A stretch of 64,000 nucleotides of DNA from Spirosoma montaniterrae (GCF_001988955.1 NZ_CP014263.1:2170001-2234000); one strand, 5' to 3'; shown: positions 18,068 to 26,731, counted from the first letter of the stretch. The notes: generated from the sequence alone by a model not told the origin. Program-made: numbers and translations.

Positions 18068-18775
18068 ATGCCCGAACCAGAGCCATCACTTGGCCGTAAA
18101 ATCCTGAGTTTCTTCATCAAGTCCGAAGAAACCGCCGATAAACCCGCTACAGGAACTGCGCCCGCCAGCGTACCGGCGTCGCCACGCCCGGCTGCGGTGC
18201 CTGCTCCCGCTGCCACAACCGGCCCTGCGCCAACGCCGTCAACCCAGCCGGGCAGCATCGATACGAAGTTTGCCGAACATTTTGCCGACGTGCTGGCGCA
18301 GAACAACCCGCCCGGTCCTGATTACTTCGAGTTTCGCGAAACGCTGCGGAGCCTGAGCAACCTCGGCCTGACCGAAGAAAAACAGTATCAGGCGGCCTGG
18401 GCCAGCTTTAAAGCACTGGCCGGAACCGCCGATATCAACCTGCTGACCAACACGGCCAAACAGTATCTGACCGCGCTGAACAAAGACCGCGACGGCTTCG
18501 GCAAGAGCGTAGAAGCGGCCATTTCAGAACGCGTGGGCGGTTTGCAGAACGAGCAAAAACGGCTGCAAACCGAAAACGAATCACTGGCGAAACAACTGCT
18601 GGCGATTCAACAGCAAATCGACGCCAATAACAACCGGCTGGGGGCCATCGGGGGCGACATTGCCGAACAAAGCGCGAAAATCAACCAGAATCGGGAAAAC
18701 TACGACGCCACGTTCGCCCACTTCACCAACCAGATCAATGCCGACATCAACAAGATGACGCAATACCTGAAATAG
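18068..18775 (+). CDS. Cytoplasmic coiled-coil protein, unknown function (cluster gene 1)
   Basis: I do not recognise a family. 235 residues: a short helical N-terminus (GRKILSFFIKSEE), an Ala/Pro/Thr-rich flexible linker (about 25-62), a globular helical part (about 65-145) and a long C-terminal coiled coil (about 150-235) rich in Gln, Asn, Glu and Lys. No signal peptide or membrane span. It is the first gene of a same-strand set with the genes at 18892, 20058 and 21125. Its coiled coil suggests assembly with the PspA-like coiled coil of the next gene; this is inference. Confidence 0.8.
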   Translation: MPEPEPSLGRKILSFFIKSEETADKPATGTAPASVPASPRPAAVPAPAATTGPAPTPSTQPGSIDTKFAEHFADVLAQNNPPGPDYFEFRETLRSLSNLGLTEEKQYQAAWASFKALAGTADINLLTNTAKQYLTALNKDRDGFGKSVEAAISERVGGLQNEQKRLQTENESLAKQLLAIQQQIDANNNRLGAIGGDIAEQSAKINQNRENYDATFAHFTNQINADINKMTQYLK

Positions 18776-18886
18776 AGTTGTATGGTCATAAAGTTGTAAA
18801 GTTGTACCGTTCGATTCGCGTGAGCGTAAACGGTGCTTCAACAAACCAACTATACAACGCTACAACCCTATAACTTTATAACTCTC
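18776..18886. repeat. Word hairpin, octad type (GTTnTAAA), imperfect
   Basis: Left arm units GTTGTATG GTCATAAA GTTGTAAA GTTGTACC; right arm units AACTATAC AACGCTAC AACCCTAT AACTTTAT AACTCTC. The period of 8 is clear on both arms and pairing is imperfect. An inner ACCGTT/AACGGT stem closes the loop. It starts immediately after the stop codon and ends 5 nt before the next ATG. Confidence 0.8.
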
Positions 18887-18891
18887 AAGCA

Positions 18892-19920
18892 ATGGCTACT
18901 CCCGATTTCTCGCAATTAGGCGGCAATACAGAACCCGAAAAAAAATCGTTCTGGAGCCGCCCCGAAGGTATTCTGGGCATGATTGCGCTGGCCGGGCTGG
19001 CTGGCTTTGCCCTCGTTAACGTCAACCAAATTTTAGAATTTCTGATTCGGGCTACTTCCAATGTGCTCGAACTGGCTCTGTTGCTGGGCGTGTTGGGCGT
19101 AGTTATCTTCCTGATAACCAGCCGCGATGTGCGTACTGCTGTATTCTTCCTGTTCAAATCGCTCATGCGCACATTAACGGGTACGGTTATTCAACTGAAC
19201 CCGATTGCCATCATGAAGATTTACATTGACGACCTGAAGAAAAAACGGCGCGAGATGCAGGGACAAATCGATACGCTGGCGGGGCAGTTGGTGAAACTCA
19301 ACAAACGCATCAACGATAACAACGAAAGCATAAAGCAGAAATTTGCCGAGGCCAACAAAGCCAACAACATGGCCGACCGCCCCGGTATGCGCGAACAGGC
19401 ACAACTCGCCACCATCGAAGGCGCGGGCTTGCAGGAGATGAATGAAAAACTGCTGCCCCTGCAACGGAATATTCAGATGGTGCTGGCCTTCATGGAAAAA
19501 GTGAACCAGAGTGCCGACTACATCATTAAAGAAACCGAAATCAAAGTTCGGCTGAAAGAAACTGAATATCAGATTGTTAAAGAAAGCTCGAACGCGCTCA
19601 AAACCGCCGTGAGCATCTTTAAAGGCGACCCCGACAAGAAGTTTTACTTCGATGAGTCGATGGAATATATTCAGGACGACATGAGCCGCAAACTCGGCGA
19701 GATGAAGCGGGCTATGGACCTGTCGATGGATTTCATCAACGGCGTTGATATTCAGAACGGTATCCTGTCCGACAAGGGGCAGGCTCTGCTCGAAGCCTAC
19801 AACAAAGGCGAGTTTAAGATGGTACAATTAGACGCCCCCAAAGCAAACCCCATTACCGCCCCGCAACCCGGCCAGCTCAATCCGCCAAAAGATGCAGGGT
19901 ACCGCAACCTTTTAGATTAA
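18892..19920 (+). CDS. Membrane-anchored PspA-like coiled-coil protein (cluster gene 2)
   Basis: 342 residues. Two predicted membrane spans near the N-terminus (about 27-50, GILGMIALAGLAGFALV; about 58-78, LELALLLGVLGVVIFLI), then a long helical region (about 115-240; IYIDDLKKKRREMQGQID, NEKLLPLQRNIQMVLAF) that recalls the PspA/IM30 helical hairpin, and a short Pro-rich tail. I do not recognise a named family; the PspA likeness is by eye. The position between a soluble coiled-coil protein and a membrane-anchored Ppx-fold protein suggests an envelope-stress or membrane-organising complex. Word hairpins flank it on both sides. Confidence 0.8.
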   Translation: MATPDFSQLGGNTEPEKKSFWSRPEGILGMIALAGLAGFALVNVNQILEFLIRATSNVLELALLLGVLGVVIFLITSRDVRTAVFFLFKSLMRTLTGTVIQLNPIAIMKIYIDDLKKKRREMQGQIDTLAGQLVKLNKRINDNNESIKQKFAEANKANNMADRPGMREQAQLATIEGAGLQEMNEKLLPLQRNIQMVLAFMEKVNQSADYIIKETEIKVRLKETEYQIVKESSNALKTAVSIFKGDPDKKFYFDESMEYIQDDMSRKLGEMKRAMDLSMDFINGVDIQNGILSDKGQALLEAYNKGEFKMVQLDAPKANPITAPQPGQLNPPKDAGYRNLLD

Positions 19921-19925
19921 CTACC

Positions 19926-20045
19926 GAGTGATTGAATGGTTGAGTGATTGAATGATTGAATGAGGGTACTACCTCAGCGTTCCATTCAATCTCTCAACCA
20001 TCCAATCACTCAATCATTCAACCACTCAACCATTCAATCATTCAA
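19926..20045. repeat. Word hairpin, octad type (GAATGATT)
   Basis: Left arm units GAGTGATT GAATGGTT GAGTGATT GAATGATT GAATGAGG. The right arm is the complement (TCAACCATCC, AATCACTC, AATCATTC, AACCACTC and so on) and longer by about three units. The inner stem TGAGG/CCTCA closes a small loop. It runs from 5 nt after one stop codon to 13 nt before the next start. Confidence 0.88.
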
Positions 20046-20057
20046 CAAAACATCATT

Positions 20058-21128
20058 ATGCAACGCTTAACTGTCGCGGGCCGGCTGCTGATTACGGCCC
20101 TTATTTTAGCCGCTATTTTCTTTGGTTTTCGCTACTTCGGTGGCAGCGAAGCCCTGCGTAAGCTGGCTCCCGGCGTGGATTCGCCAAAGCAGGAGTCGGA
20201 ATCGGCCACCATGCCCCGTGCTGAAGACCAGACGTCATCAACTTCGGCAGACGAATCAACGGCGTCTGATAATGGCTCATCGGCTGGCTCATCAGACGAG
20301 TCATCGGCCAGCAGTGGGGCGCGCCGGACGTTTACCTATACGCCCCCGGCTCCGCAAAACGGTAAGCTGAAAGGGGTAGTTGAACTGGGAGCCAGTGGGT
20401 TCAATTCGTTCATTGTACGGGTTGATGCCGATAAAAACTGGAAGCTTGAGAAAGCTGAGTTTGGCAACAGTCTCGTGATGGAAAACATGGCGACCGACGA
20501 CGACATTCGGGCGGGGCTGAAAAGCTATATCGGCAAGATGCTCGATTTTGGCGTGGGCGGGCGCGACATTCAGTTCGTGGTGTCGTCGGGCGCGGTAAAA
20601 GCCGAAGGTACGCAGAAGATTATCAAGGCGTTGAAGTCGCTGAACTACGTGGTGAACACCGTAACGCCGGAGCAGGAAGGTTCGCTGGGCCTACGGGCCG
20701 TGCTGCCCGCCGACTATGCCGATAACTCGTTTGTCGTTGATATTGGATCGGGAAATACCAAGATTTCGTGGAAAGAAAACGGTCAGACCAAAGCCGTGGA
20801 AACCCACGGATCGAAATATTTCCAGAACGGTATGAGCGACGAAACGGTAGCCTCGGAAGTAGGCGCGAAAGCCAAGCAAGTACCCACCAGCCACCGCAAA
20901 ACGTGTTTTATCATCGGCGGAGTGCCGTTTGAGTTAGCCAAAGCCGTTCGCAATGGGAAAGAACGCTACACCGTGCTGGATGCACCTTCGGCCTACAAAC
21001 TCGAAAACGCCAAATCGAAAGCTGGCCTGAACATCTACAAAGCCATTGCCGATGCCACCGGCTGCGATCAGTTTGTCTTCGATTGGGACGCTAATTTCAC
21101 GATTGGGTATTTGTTGACGCTGAAATGA
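20058..21128 (+). CDS. Membrane-anchored Ppx/GppA-like (ASKHA-fold) protein (cluster gene 3)
   Basis: 356 residues from ATG 20058. An upstream in-frame ATG would encode the hairpin repeat as protein (SNHSIIQPLNHS), so I reject it. One span at about 8-27, then a Ser/Asp-rich disordered linker (about 35-90), then an actin-like domain. Two phosphate-loop-like segments, GVVELGASGFNSFIV (about 107) and FVVDIGSGNTKISW (about 226), match the Ppx/GppA pattern, with VVSSGAV between. The second acidic loop looks intact, while the first has Glu-Leu-Gly-Ala in place of Asp-Leu-Gly-Ser, so catalysis is uncertain. Its stop overlaps the next start (ATGA). Confidence 0.75.
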   Translation: MQRLTVAGRLLITALILAAIFFGFRYFGGSEALRKLAPGVDSPKQESESATMPRAEDQTSSTSADESTASDNGSSAGSSDESSASSGARRTFTYTPPAPQNGKLKGVVELGASGFNSFIVRVDADKNWKLEKAEFGNSLVMENMATDDDIRAGLKSYIGKMLDFGVGGRDIQFVVSSGAVKAEGTQKIIKALKSLNYVVNTVTPEQEGSLGLRAVLPADYADNSFVVDIGSGNTKISWKENGQTKAVETHGSKYFQNGMSDETVASEVGAKAKQVPTSHRKTCFIIGGVPFELAKAVRNGKERYTVLDAPSAYKLENAKSKAGLNIYKAIADATGCDQFVFDWDANFTIGYLLTLK

Positions 21129-21628
21129 CCCTTCGCGATGTTTTTCAGGCCATTTCGGCCCAGCCTGCGCTTTTATTTATGCTCCTGTCGGCCATTCCGA
21201 CAGGAGCATTTTTGACAAATAAATGGTCAGGCGAAACCGCTGAACAAATCTGGAAATGGCGATATGTTTACGCCGTACTGGTGTACTTAGCTTGCATTCC
21301 CGGCATTTTCGCCGTTACGTTGAACATCTACCTGTTTCTGTTCGAGCGGCAGAGTGTGTGGGACATGAATCTGGTTGTGCAGGTATTTCCCATCCTGACG
21401 ATGATTGCAACACTAACGCTCATTCGGCGAAAAATTCCATTCGACTACGTGCCCGGTTTTGGTAAGTTGTCGGGCTTTATGACGCTGATTGCAGCTCTTA
21501 TAGGCGTTCTGTGGCTCATTGACCGCACTCGTATTTACGCTGTCAGTTATATACCCTTTGTTTATCTGCTCATCGGTTTTGTTACCCTGCTCGTCCTCAT
21601 TCGTTTTGCGTGGAGTCGCCTGTTCTGA
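21125..21628 (+). CDS. Small multi-pass membrane protein (cluster gene 4)
   Basis: 167 residues with about five hydrophobic spans (LLFMLLSAIPTGAFL, VYAVLVYLACIPGIFAV, VVQVFPILTMIATLTLI, FMTLIAALIGVLWLI, IPFVYLLIGFVTLLVLI). No family recognised. Translationally coupled to the Ppx-like gene by a 4-base ATGA overlap, so the two products probably act together. An intragenic 13-bp hairpin followed by T5 lies 54 bases into the gene. Confidence 0.78.
   Translation: MTLRDVFQAISAQPALLFMLLSAIPTGAFLTNKWSGETAEQIWKWRYVYAVLVYLACIPGIFAVTLNIYLFLFERQSVWDMNLVVQVFPILTMIATLTLIRRKIPFDYVPGFGKLSGFMTLIAALIGVLWLIDRTRIYAVSYIPFVYLLIGFVTLLVLIRFAWSRLF
21179..21209 (+). terminator. Intragenic hairpin resembling a terminator
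   Basis: ATGCTCCTGTCGG and CCGACAGGAGCAT form a perfect 13-bp stem with a 5-nt loop, followed by TTTTTG. It lies inside the 5' part of the small membrane protein gene, where coding sequence should not normally be this symmetric. Confidence 0.55.
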
Positions 21629-21727
21629 AAGACTCTAATAGTATTCTAATTTCGCTTTTACATACTTTTAACTTTATAAGGTGTATTTCAGGCAACAATT
21701 CAGGGAAGCATTATACATGTTGCTGAT

Positions 21728-22405
21728 ATGAAGATTTTAGTAGTAGAAGACGAACCGAAACTGGCCTCATTCGTGCGAAAAGGGCTGGAAGAACAATCAT
21801 GCGAAGTTGATCTGGCTTACGATGGGCAGACTGGGCGAGTTATGGCACTCCAGAATTCGTATGACGTGATTATATTGGATGTGAACCTGCCCCGAATGAA
21901 CGGCTTTGAGGTGGTTCAGTCTCTTCGACGGGCGCAAATTGGCACTCCTGTTCTCATGCTGACCGCGTTGGGTTCGGTTGAGGACAAACTGACGGGTTTT
22001 GATGCCGGTGCCGATGATTATCTGGTAAAACCTTTTGAGTTTCGGGAATTACTGGCCCGTTTGCGTGCGCTTTCCAAACGAAACAGCGACAACGGTGTGC
22101 AAACCACTATACTGAAAGTTGCCGACCTTGAGTTGGATTTAGGCGAGAAAGTAGCCCGGCGCAACGGAAAACGTATTGAGTTGACGGCCAAAGAGTTCGG
22201 CCTGCTTGAGTACCTTATGCGTAATCGGGGTCGGGTGGTATCACGAGTTGATATTGCGGAGAAAGTCTGGGACATTCACTTCGATACCGGCACCAACGTA
22301 ATTGATGTTTATGTGAATTTCCTTCGCAAAAAAATCGACAGAGATTACCCGCAAAAACTCATTCATACCGTAATTGGCATGGGATATATGCTAAAAGAAG
22401 AATGA
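21728..22405 (+). CDS. OmpR-family response regulator
   Basis: Receiver domain with acidic pocket (VVEDEP), phospho-acceptor Asp51 (IILDVNLP), Thr79 and Lys101 (YLVKPFE), then a winged-helix DNA-binding domain (about 128-225; LTAKEFGLLEYLMRN, VSRVDIAEKVW). 225 residues, typical length. It overlaps the downstream kinase gene by ATGA, so the two form one operon. The closest look is to CusR/CopR-type regulators of metal or envelope responses, but no effector gene adjoins to confirm this. Confidence 0.93.
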   Translation: MKILVVEDEPKLASFVRKGLEEQSCEVDLAYDGQTGRVMALQNSYDVIILDVNLPRMNGFEVVQSLRRAQIGTPVLMLTALGSVEDKLTGFDAGADDYLVKPFEFRELLARLRALSKRNSDNGVQTTILKVADLELDLGEKVARRNGKRIELTAKEFGLLEYLMRNRGRVVSRVDIAEKVWDIHFDTGTNVIDVYVNFLRKKIDRDYPQKLIHTVIGMGYMLKEE

Positions 22406-23802
22406 CTATTCGCACCCGACTAACGCTCCTTTTTGTATTGCTGGTAGCGTCAATTATGCTCCTGTTTACGGTTTCGATCTATTATCTCTACGATCAGTTT
22501 CGGCAACAGGAGTTTCAGCAACGACTTGAAGAAAAAGCGGTTACGACGGTGCGTTTACGCGAAGATGTAGGCGAAATACCCCAGGATGATCTGCCTGTAC
22601 TGGCCGATGAGCAGGTAACAGTATATAACCAGCAGGGGCAGGTGCTGTATGACTATAAAAATCAACGACCTCAATTTCTGATTTCTACCGATTTCCTACG
22701 CAATATTACGGCTGACCGCGTTTCTTACCTGCGAAGGGGCGATGTTGAAGCGGTGGGTGTGTTCTATCAACGACCCGGTACCGAACCGCTTTATATAGTA
22801 GCATCGGCCAATGACCGGTATGGTTTGTCGAAGCTCGACCGCCTGCGCGAAATTCTATTTTTCGGCTGGCTTCTGAGCCTATTTATCGTTGGCTTAGCCG
22901 GTTATCTTTTCGCTACCGACGCGCTGCGCCCCGTTACCGAGCTGATTAGTCAGGCCAATGCTATTTCGGCCACCAACATTCATAAACGCATGAGTGTGGG
23001 TCGTCAACGCGATGAACTGGCCGATCTGGCCCGCACGTTCAATGCGTTGCTGGCCCGACTCGAAGACGCGTTTATCGTTCAGAAAAGTTTTGTTTCTCAC
23101 GCATCGCACGAATTGCGGACACCGCTAACCGTGATGATGGGGCAGATTGAAGTGACCCGTCTGCATCCGCGCTCTGGCAGCGAATATGAGGTGGCATTCG
23201 ATGCGCTGCTCGATGAAGTGAAAAGCATGATCCGGCTCGTAAATGGGCTGCTCGAACTGGCCCACATTAGTTCAGACGGAACCACGTTTCATCGGCTGCC
23301 CGTTCGAATCGATGAATTACTGTGGCAGGCGCAAAGTCAGCTCATGCAGAAAAACAAAGCTTATGGTATCAGCATCGACTTTGATGAACTACCAGATCAG
23401 GAAGATGATCTGGTAGTTTTAGGCGAAGAATCGCTCTTACAAACAGCCTTTCAGAACCTTATGGAAAACGCCTGCAAATACTCGGCAGACCGCAGCGTGT
23501 TGGTTCGGATTCGGATAGAAACGGGGCAGATTCACCTCACCATAAGCGATCACGGATATGGTATTTCTGCCGACGCCCTGCCCCACATTTTCGAGCCGTT
23601 TTACCGGGCCGACTCTACTGCTACTACGGAAGGCCACGGCATTGGACTGGCTCTGACCCAGCGCATTATCGATCTGCACCGGGGTAAAATCAGCGTTCAA
23701 TCGGTCATCAACGAAGGCACTACGTTCCAAATCACGCTGCCAACGTATTCAGCGTCTTCAACCGTACCCAATAACGCCGACTCGGTGTCTATCACGTCCT
23801 GA
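22402..23802 (+). CDS. Sensor histidine kinase (partner of the OmpR-type regulator)
   Basis: Two transmembrane spans (about 9-29 and about 154-174) flank a periplasmic sensor of about 125 residues. Then a HAMP linker (ALRPVTELISQANAIS), a dimerisation/phosphoacceptor domain with His236 in SHASHELRTPL, and an HATPase_c domain (N box NLMENACKYS, F box HIFEPFYRAD, G box GHGIGLALTQ). 466 residues. Coupled to the regulator by a 4-base overlap. The sensed signal cannot be deduced. Confidence 0.94.
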   Translation: MTIRTRLTLLFVLLVASIMLLFTVSIYYLYDQFRQQEFQQRLEEKAVTTVRLREDVGEIPQDDLPVLADEQVTVYNQQGQVLYDYKNQRPQFLISTDFLRNITADRVSYLRRGDVEAVGVFYQRPGTEPLYIVASANDRYGLSKLDRLREILFFGWLLSLFIVGLAGYLFATDALRPVTELISQANAISATNIHKRMSVGRQRDELADLARTFNALLARLEDAFIVQKSFVSHASHELRTPLTVMMGQIEVTRLHPRSGSEYEVAFDALLDEVKSMIRLVNGLLELAHISSDGTTFHRLPVRIDELLWQAQSQLMQKNKAYGISIDFDELPDQEDDLVVLGEESLLQTAFQNLMENACKYSADRSVLVRIRIETGQIHLTISDHGYGISADALPHIFEPFYRADSTATTEGHGIGLALTQRIIDLHRGKISVQSVINEGTTFQITLPTYSASSTVPNNADSVSITS

Positions 23803-23805
23803 TGC

Positions 23806-24081
23806 TTATCGTTTGGCGGGCAATGTAAGCGCAATCGTTCCTTCAATATCAACACCGGTATCTGCCGATGCGTTGGTTTTGATATAGTCAAGCGTTGAAC
23901 GCAGATCGGTCTCGATTTCGCGAATACGCTTCTCCATTGCTTTAATGTCCTCTTCCGAATGGTCGTGCCAGGCCATTCGGCGCATATGGTGCTGAATTTT
24001 GGCCTGAGCCAGTTCGGTCAGCAGCAGTTCGGCCTCGCCCGCACTGAAGCGGCCATCAATAAGTTGGAATGTATGAGCCAT
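23806..24081 (-). CDS. Small conserved-looking helical protein, unknown function
   Basis: 91 residues, no signal peptide. His/Glu-rich helical middle (AKIQHHMRRMAWHDHSEED followed by KAMEKRIREIETDLR) that could bind metal or form a short coiled coil. It is convergent with the kinase gene (3 bp between stops) and sits upstream of the isocitrate dehydrogenase terminus on the same strand. An intact frame and plausible start support a real gene; the function is not recognised. Confidence 0.65.
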   Translation of the reverse strand: MAHTFQLIDGRFSAGEAELLLTELAQAKIQHHMRRMAWHDHSEEDIKAMEKRIREIETDLRSTLDYIKTNASADTGVDIEGTIALTLPAKR

Positions 24082-24137
24082 GTTTTTTGCGTTTGCCGTT
24101 CCGATGGACGGATTGCCCGTCCATCGGAACGATTAGT

Positions 24138-25583
24138 TTAGGCACCCTGACCCGCCGAGAAAACCGGCTGACCGTCGAACGTACAAAGGTTTTCGGTTTT
24201 GATAATCTCGTAGCCAGCTTCCGTTACGGCCTGTTGCAACTGAATGATATCCTGATACGTCGATGGTGCCAGATCATCCGATTTGAAGCGGCAACGCCAG
24301 TGGTCGGTGCAGAACGTTTCGGCGAAACCGTTCGGCCATACTTTCACGCCCCGGTTGGTAATCATGCTCAGGTGCATATTGCCTGCCGTGTAATCTTTCA
24401 GAGCCTCGCCTAATTTGTTGGGGTCGCGGTCGTCGCAGCGCAGGAAAATATCTACGCCTACCGTATCGATTTTTACGGGTGCCTGTGGCGTTGGCGTTGT
24501 GTTAAAGTTCACGTCTTTTGCCTGTGCGTAGCTCACTGGCGTCAGTGTTGAAGGCTTCTGACCCATCCGGGCAATAACGGCCTGTGCAAACTCTTTGGTG
24601 CCTACTTTTTCGGTGCTAACAGCCTCATCGTAAATATCATACGTATGTATGCCATCTTCGAGCGTTTTGAGCCAGGCATTATGCACGCGCTCGGCAACTT
24701 CGCTCTGTCCGATGTGTACGAGCATCATAATCGACCCCAGCAGCAGCCCCGATGGGTTGGCTAAGTTTTGCCCTGCCCGGCGCGGTGCCGACCCGTGAAT
24801 AGCCTCGAACATAGCGACCTCCTGCCCAATGTTCGAGCTTCCGGCCAGACCCACCGACCCGGCAATCTGAGCCGCTACGTCAGACAGAATATCGCCGTAA
24901 AGGTTTGGCATCACTATTACGTCGAAGGCTTCGGGCGTGTCGGCGAGTTTGGCCGCACCGATGTCCACAATCCAGTGTTCATTTTCGATGTCGGGATACT
25001 CTTTCGCTACTTCATCGAATACCTTGTGAAACAGGCCGTCGGTCTGCTTCATGATATTGTCTTTGGTGAAGCAGGTCACTTTTTTACGGCCATACGCACG
25101 AGCGTATTCAAACGCATAGCGAACGATTTTTTCGGTGCCGGGCCGCGAAATCAGCTTCAGGCACTGCACTACTTCGGGTGTTTGCTGGTGTTCGATACCG
25201 GCATAGAGGTCTTCTTCGTTTTCGCGCACAATCACCACGTCCATTTTGGGGTGCTTGGTGCTTACGAAGGGCGCGTAGGCCACGCAGGGCCGCACGTTGG
25301 CATAAAGACCCAGCACTTTCCGGGTTGTAACGTTCAGGCTCTTGAAGCCCCCACCCTGGGGCGTGGTGATGGGTGCTTTCAGGAACACCTTTGTCCGGCG
25401 CAGCGATTCCCAGGCTTCGGGTGCAATACCCGCCGAGTTGCCGCTGAGATAGACTTTCTCACCAATTTCGATGGTTTCGATGTCGAGTTGCGCCCCGCCC
25501 GCCGTCAGAATGTCGAGCGTGGCCTGCATAATTTCGGGACCGATACCGTCCCCGTAAGCGACTGTAATGGGTGTTTTGTTCAT
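24138..25583 (-). CDS. NADP-dependent isocitrate dehydrogenase (Thermus-type, long form)
   Basis: TCA-cycle oxidative decarboxylation of isocitrate to 2-oxoglutarate. ATG 25583 (MNKTPITVAYGDGIGPEIM) is chosen over upstream ATGs that would add an unneeded leader. Substrate and metal motifs are present: VIVRENEEDLYAGIEH, KDNIMKQTDG, and the Asp cluster NLYGDILSDVAAQ. HGSAPRRAGQNLANPSG lies at the cofactor site. A C-terminal domain of about 140 residues (from about 340) matches the long IDH subfamily seen in Thermus and Bacteroidetes. About 481 residues. Coenzyme preference is taken from the subfamily, not from residues I could verify. Confidence 0.88.
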   Translation of the reverse strand: MNKTPITVAYGDGIGPEIMQATLDILTAGGAQLDIETIEIGEKVYLSGNSAGIAPEAWESLRRTKVFLKAPITTPQGGGFKSLNVTTRKVLGLYANVRPCVAYAPFVSTKHPKMDVVIVRENEEDLYAGIEHQQTPEVVQCLKLISRPGTEKIVRYAFEYARAYGRKKVTCFTKDNIMKQTDGLFHKVFDEVAKEYPDIENEHWIVDIGAAKLADTPEAFDVIVMPNLYGDILSDVAAQIAGSVGLAGSSNIGQEVAMFEAIHGSAPRRAGQNLANPSGLLLGSIMMLVHIGQSEVAERVHNAWLKTLEDGIHTYDIYDEAVSTEKVGTKEFAQAVIARMGQKPSTLTPVSYAQAKDVNFNTTPTPQAPVKIDTVGVDIFLRCDDRDPNKLGEALKDYTAGNMHLSMITNRGVKVWPNGFAETFCTDHWRCRFKSDDLAPSTYQDIIQLQQAVTEAGYEIIKTENLCTFDGQPVFSAGQGA

Positions 25584-25659
25584 GTGCATTGGAAAGTTTG
25601 CACAAATAAACAGCACAGAAACGAATTTGTTAGTATTACTATCAAATTTATTACCGGTA

Positions 25660-26352
25660 CTACTTTTTTAGGGTCAACCAATGCAACGCCTTACCCCGTA
25701 ATTGTACTTCACTTTTCGGCGAAACGATTGGCGTAAACGCATCGGTTTGGGTATTGTTTAACTGTGCCCCGCTGGAGTCCTGAATGGTGAGTTGCAATGC
25801 TTTATAACGGTCATCGCCCAGCACAACAAAGCTATTCTGGCTGGCTGTAAGGCTGACAGGCCCACCTACTGTGAGGTTGTGGGTCCTCAATCGTGTATTC
25901 TGGAGCGATACGTTCAGGCGGTCGGGTGCGAAGTTGCGTAGCGTAACGCGGGTGTCGATAGCCCGTAAACTTTGCAACTCAGGCAGGCGCAGTACCAATC
26001 CGGCAGGTAACTCATCGTTGATGTCATTATGCGGGTCGCGCGGGCTGCTGTCGTAGTTCATTGTAAAATCAATAAACAGCGTATCGCCCTGTTGCCGGGT
26101 TTTGTAAGACTGAGCCATGGAGGGTAGCAGCAATGCCTGCGTCGCGCTGCTTTTCTCAATGACAATTTCGGCTGTGGGAGCCGACCGAACAATCAAATGC
26201 CGGGCCGGAGGTAGCGGCTTTTTCTCGAAACTCTGGTAGGCGTCGCTCCAGTCGATTTTCCGGTATTGTTCTTTGAGCAATACATTTGTAGCAACCATAC
26301 CCATGAGCGTGATGGCTACCGTTATGACAAACAAAATGTGGCTGGTTTTCAT
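25660..26352 (-). CDS. Membrane-anchored beta-rich protein of the GntR/ABC operon
   Basis: 230 residues: one N-terminal span (HILFVITVAITLMGMVATNV), then a periplasmic part with repeating short beta segments (LRAIDTRVTLRNFAP, LNVSLQNTRLRTHNL) like a DUF2807-type adhesin/beta-helix fold; the assignment is tentative. Its ATG overlaps the stop of the GntR regulator by 4 bases, so it is the last gene of the ABC operon. It could sense or respond to the same envelope stress as the transporter. Confidence 0.7.
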   Translation of the reverse strand: MKTSHILFVITVAITLMGMVATNVLLKEQYRKIDWSDAYQSFEKKPLPPARHLIVRSAPTAEIVIEKSSATQALLLPSMAQSYKTRQQGDTLFIDFTMNYDSSPRDPHNDINDELPAGLVLRLPELQSLRAIDTRVTLRNFAPDRLNVSLQNTRLRTHNLTVGGPVSLTASQNSFVVLGDDRYKALQLTIQDSSGAQLNNTQTDAFTPIVSPKSEVQLRGKALHWLTLKK

Positions 26353-26729
26353 GGTTGGGGCTGGTAATGCGTGGCAATAAACTGGTTATAGCGGGTTTCA
26401 ATCTCGGTTAGGTCGATGCCCAACAGGTAGAGATTTTTGAAAAATACGGGCAGGTCGGTTTCCAGAAACTGCTCGCGTCGGTAGGCTTTGATTTTATCGG
26501 GCGCGTCGTCGGTCACGAAATAGCCCATGCCGCGTTTGCTGCTAATCACGCCTTTCTGGCTCAGGAACTCGTAAGAGCGCATCACCGTATTGGGGTTCAC
26601 TTCCAGCTCGCTGCCCAGTTCGCGCACCGACGGAATTTTGTCGCCCACGGGCCAGCGGCTCAGCAGCACCTGTTCGCTGACGTGTTCGGCAATTTGCAGA
26701 TATATGGCTTGTTTGTCGCGAAAATCCAT
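26349..26729 (-). CDS. GntR-family (YtrA-type) transcriptional regulator
   Basis: 126 residues: a winged HTH (about 10-75; QIAEHVSEQVLLSRWPVGDKIPSVRELGSELEVNPNTVMR, split over two motifs) with a short C-terminal dimerisation tail instead of a large effector domain. That is the hallmark of the YtrA subgroup, which regulates adjacent ABC transporters. It lies 2 bp after the permease stop and overlaps the next gene by 4 bp. It probably autoregulates the operon through the dyads at 28447-28498. Confidence 0.9.
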   Translation of the reverse strand: MDFRDKQAIYLQIAEHVSEQVLLSRWPVGDKIPSVRELGSELEVNPNTVMRSYEFLSQKGVISSKRGMGYFVTDDAPDKIKAYRREQFLETDLPVFFKNLYLLGIDLTEIETRYNQFIATHYQPQP

Positions 26730-26731
26730 CG

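Noticed and set aside
19174..19827. A 217-codon minus-strand frame opposite the PspA-like gene
   Set aside because: Phe/His-rich antisense of a coiled-coil gene; no start context.
19956..20057. N-terminal extension of the Ppx-like protein
   Set aside because: It would translate the octad hairpin; the downstream ATG 20058 gives a proper membrane anchor.
24768..25736. A 322-codon + strand frame opposite isocitrate dehydrogenase
   Set aside because: Shadow of a gene with clear catalytic motifs; composition is antisense-like.
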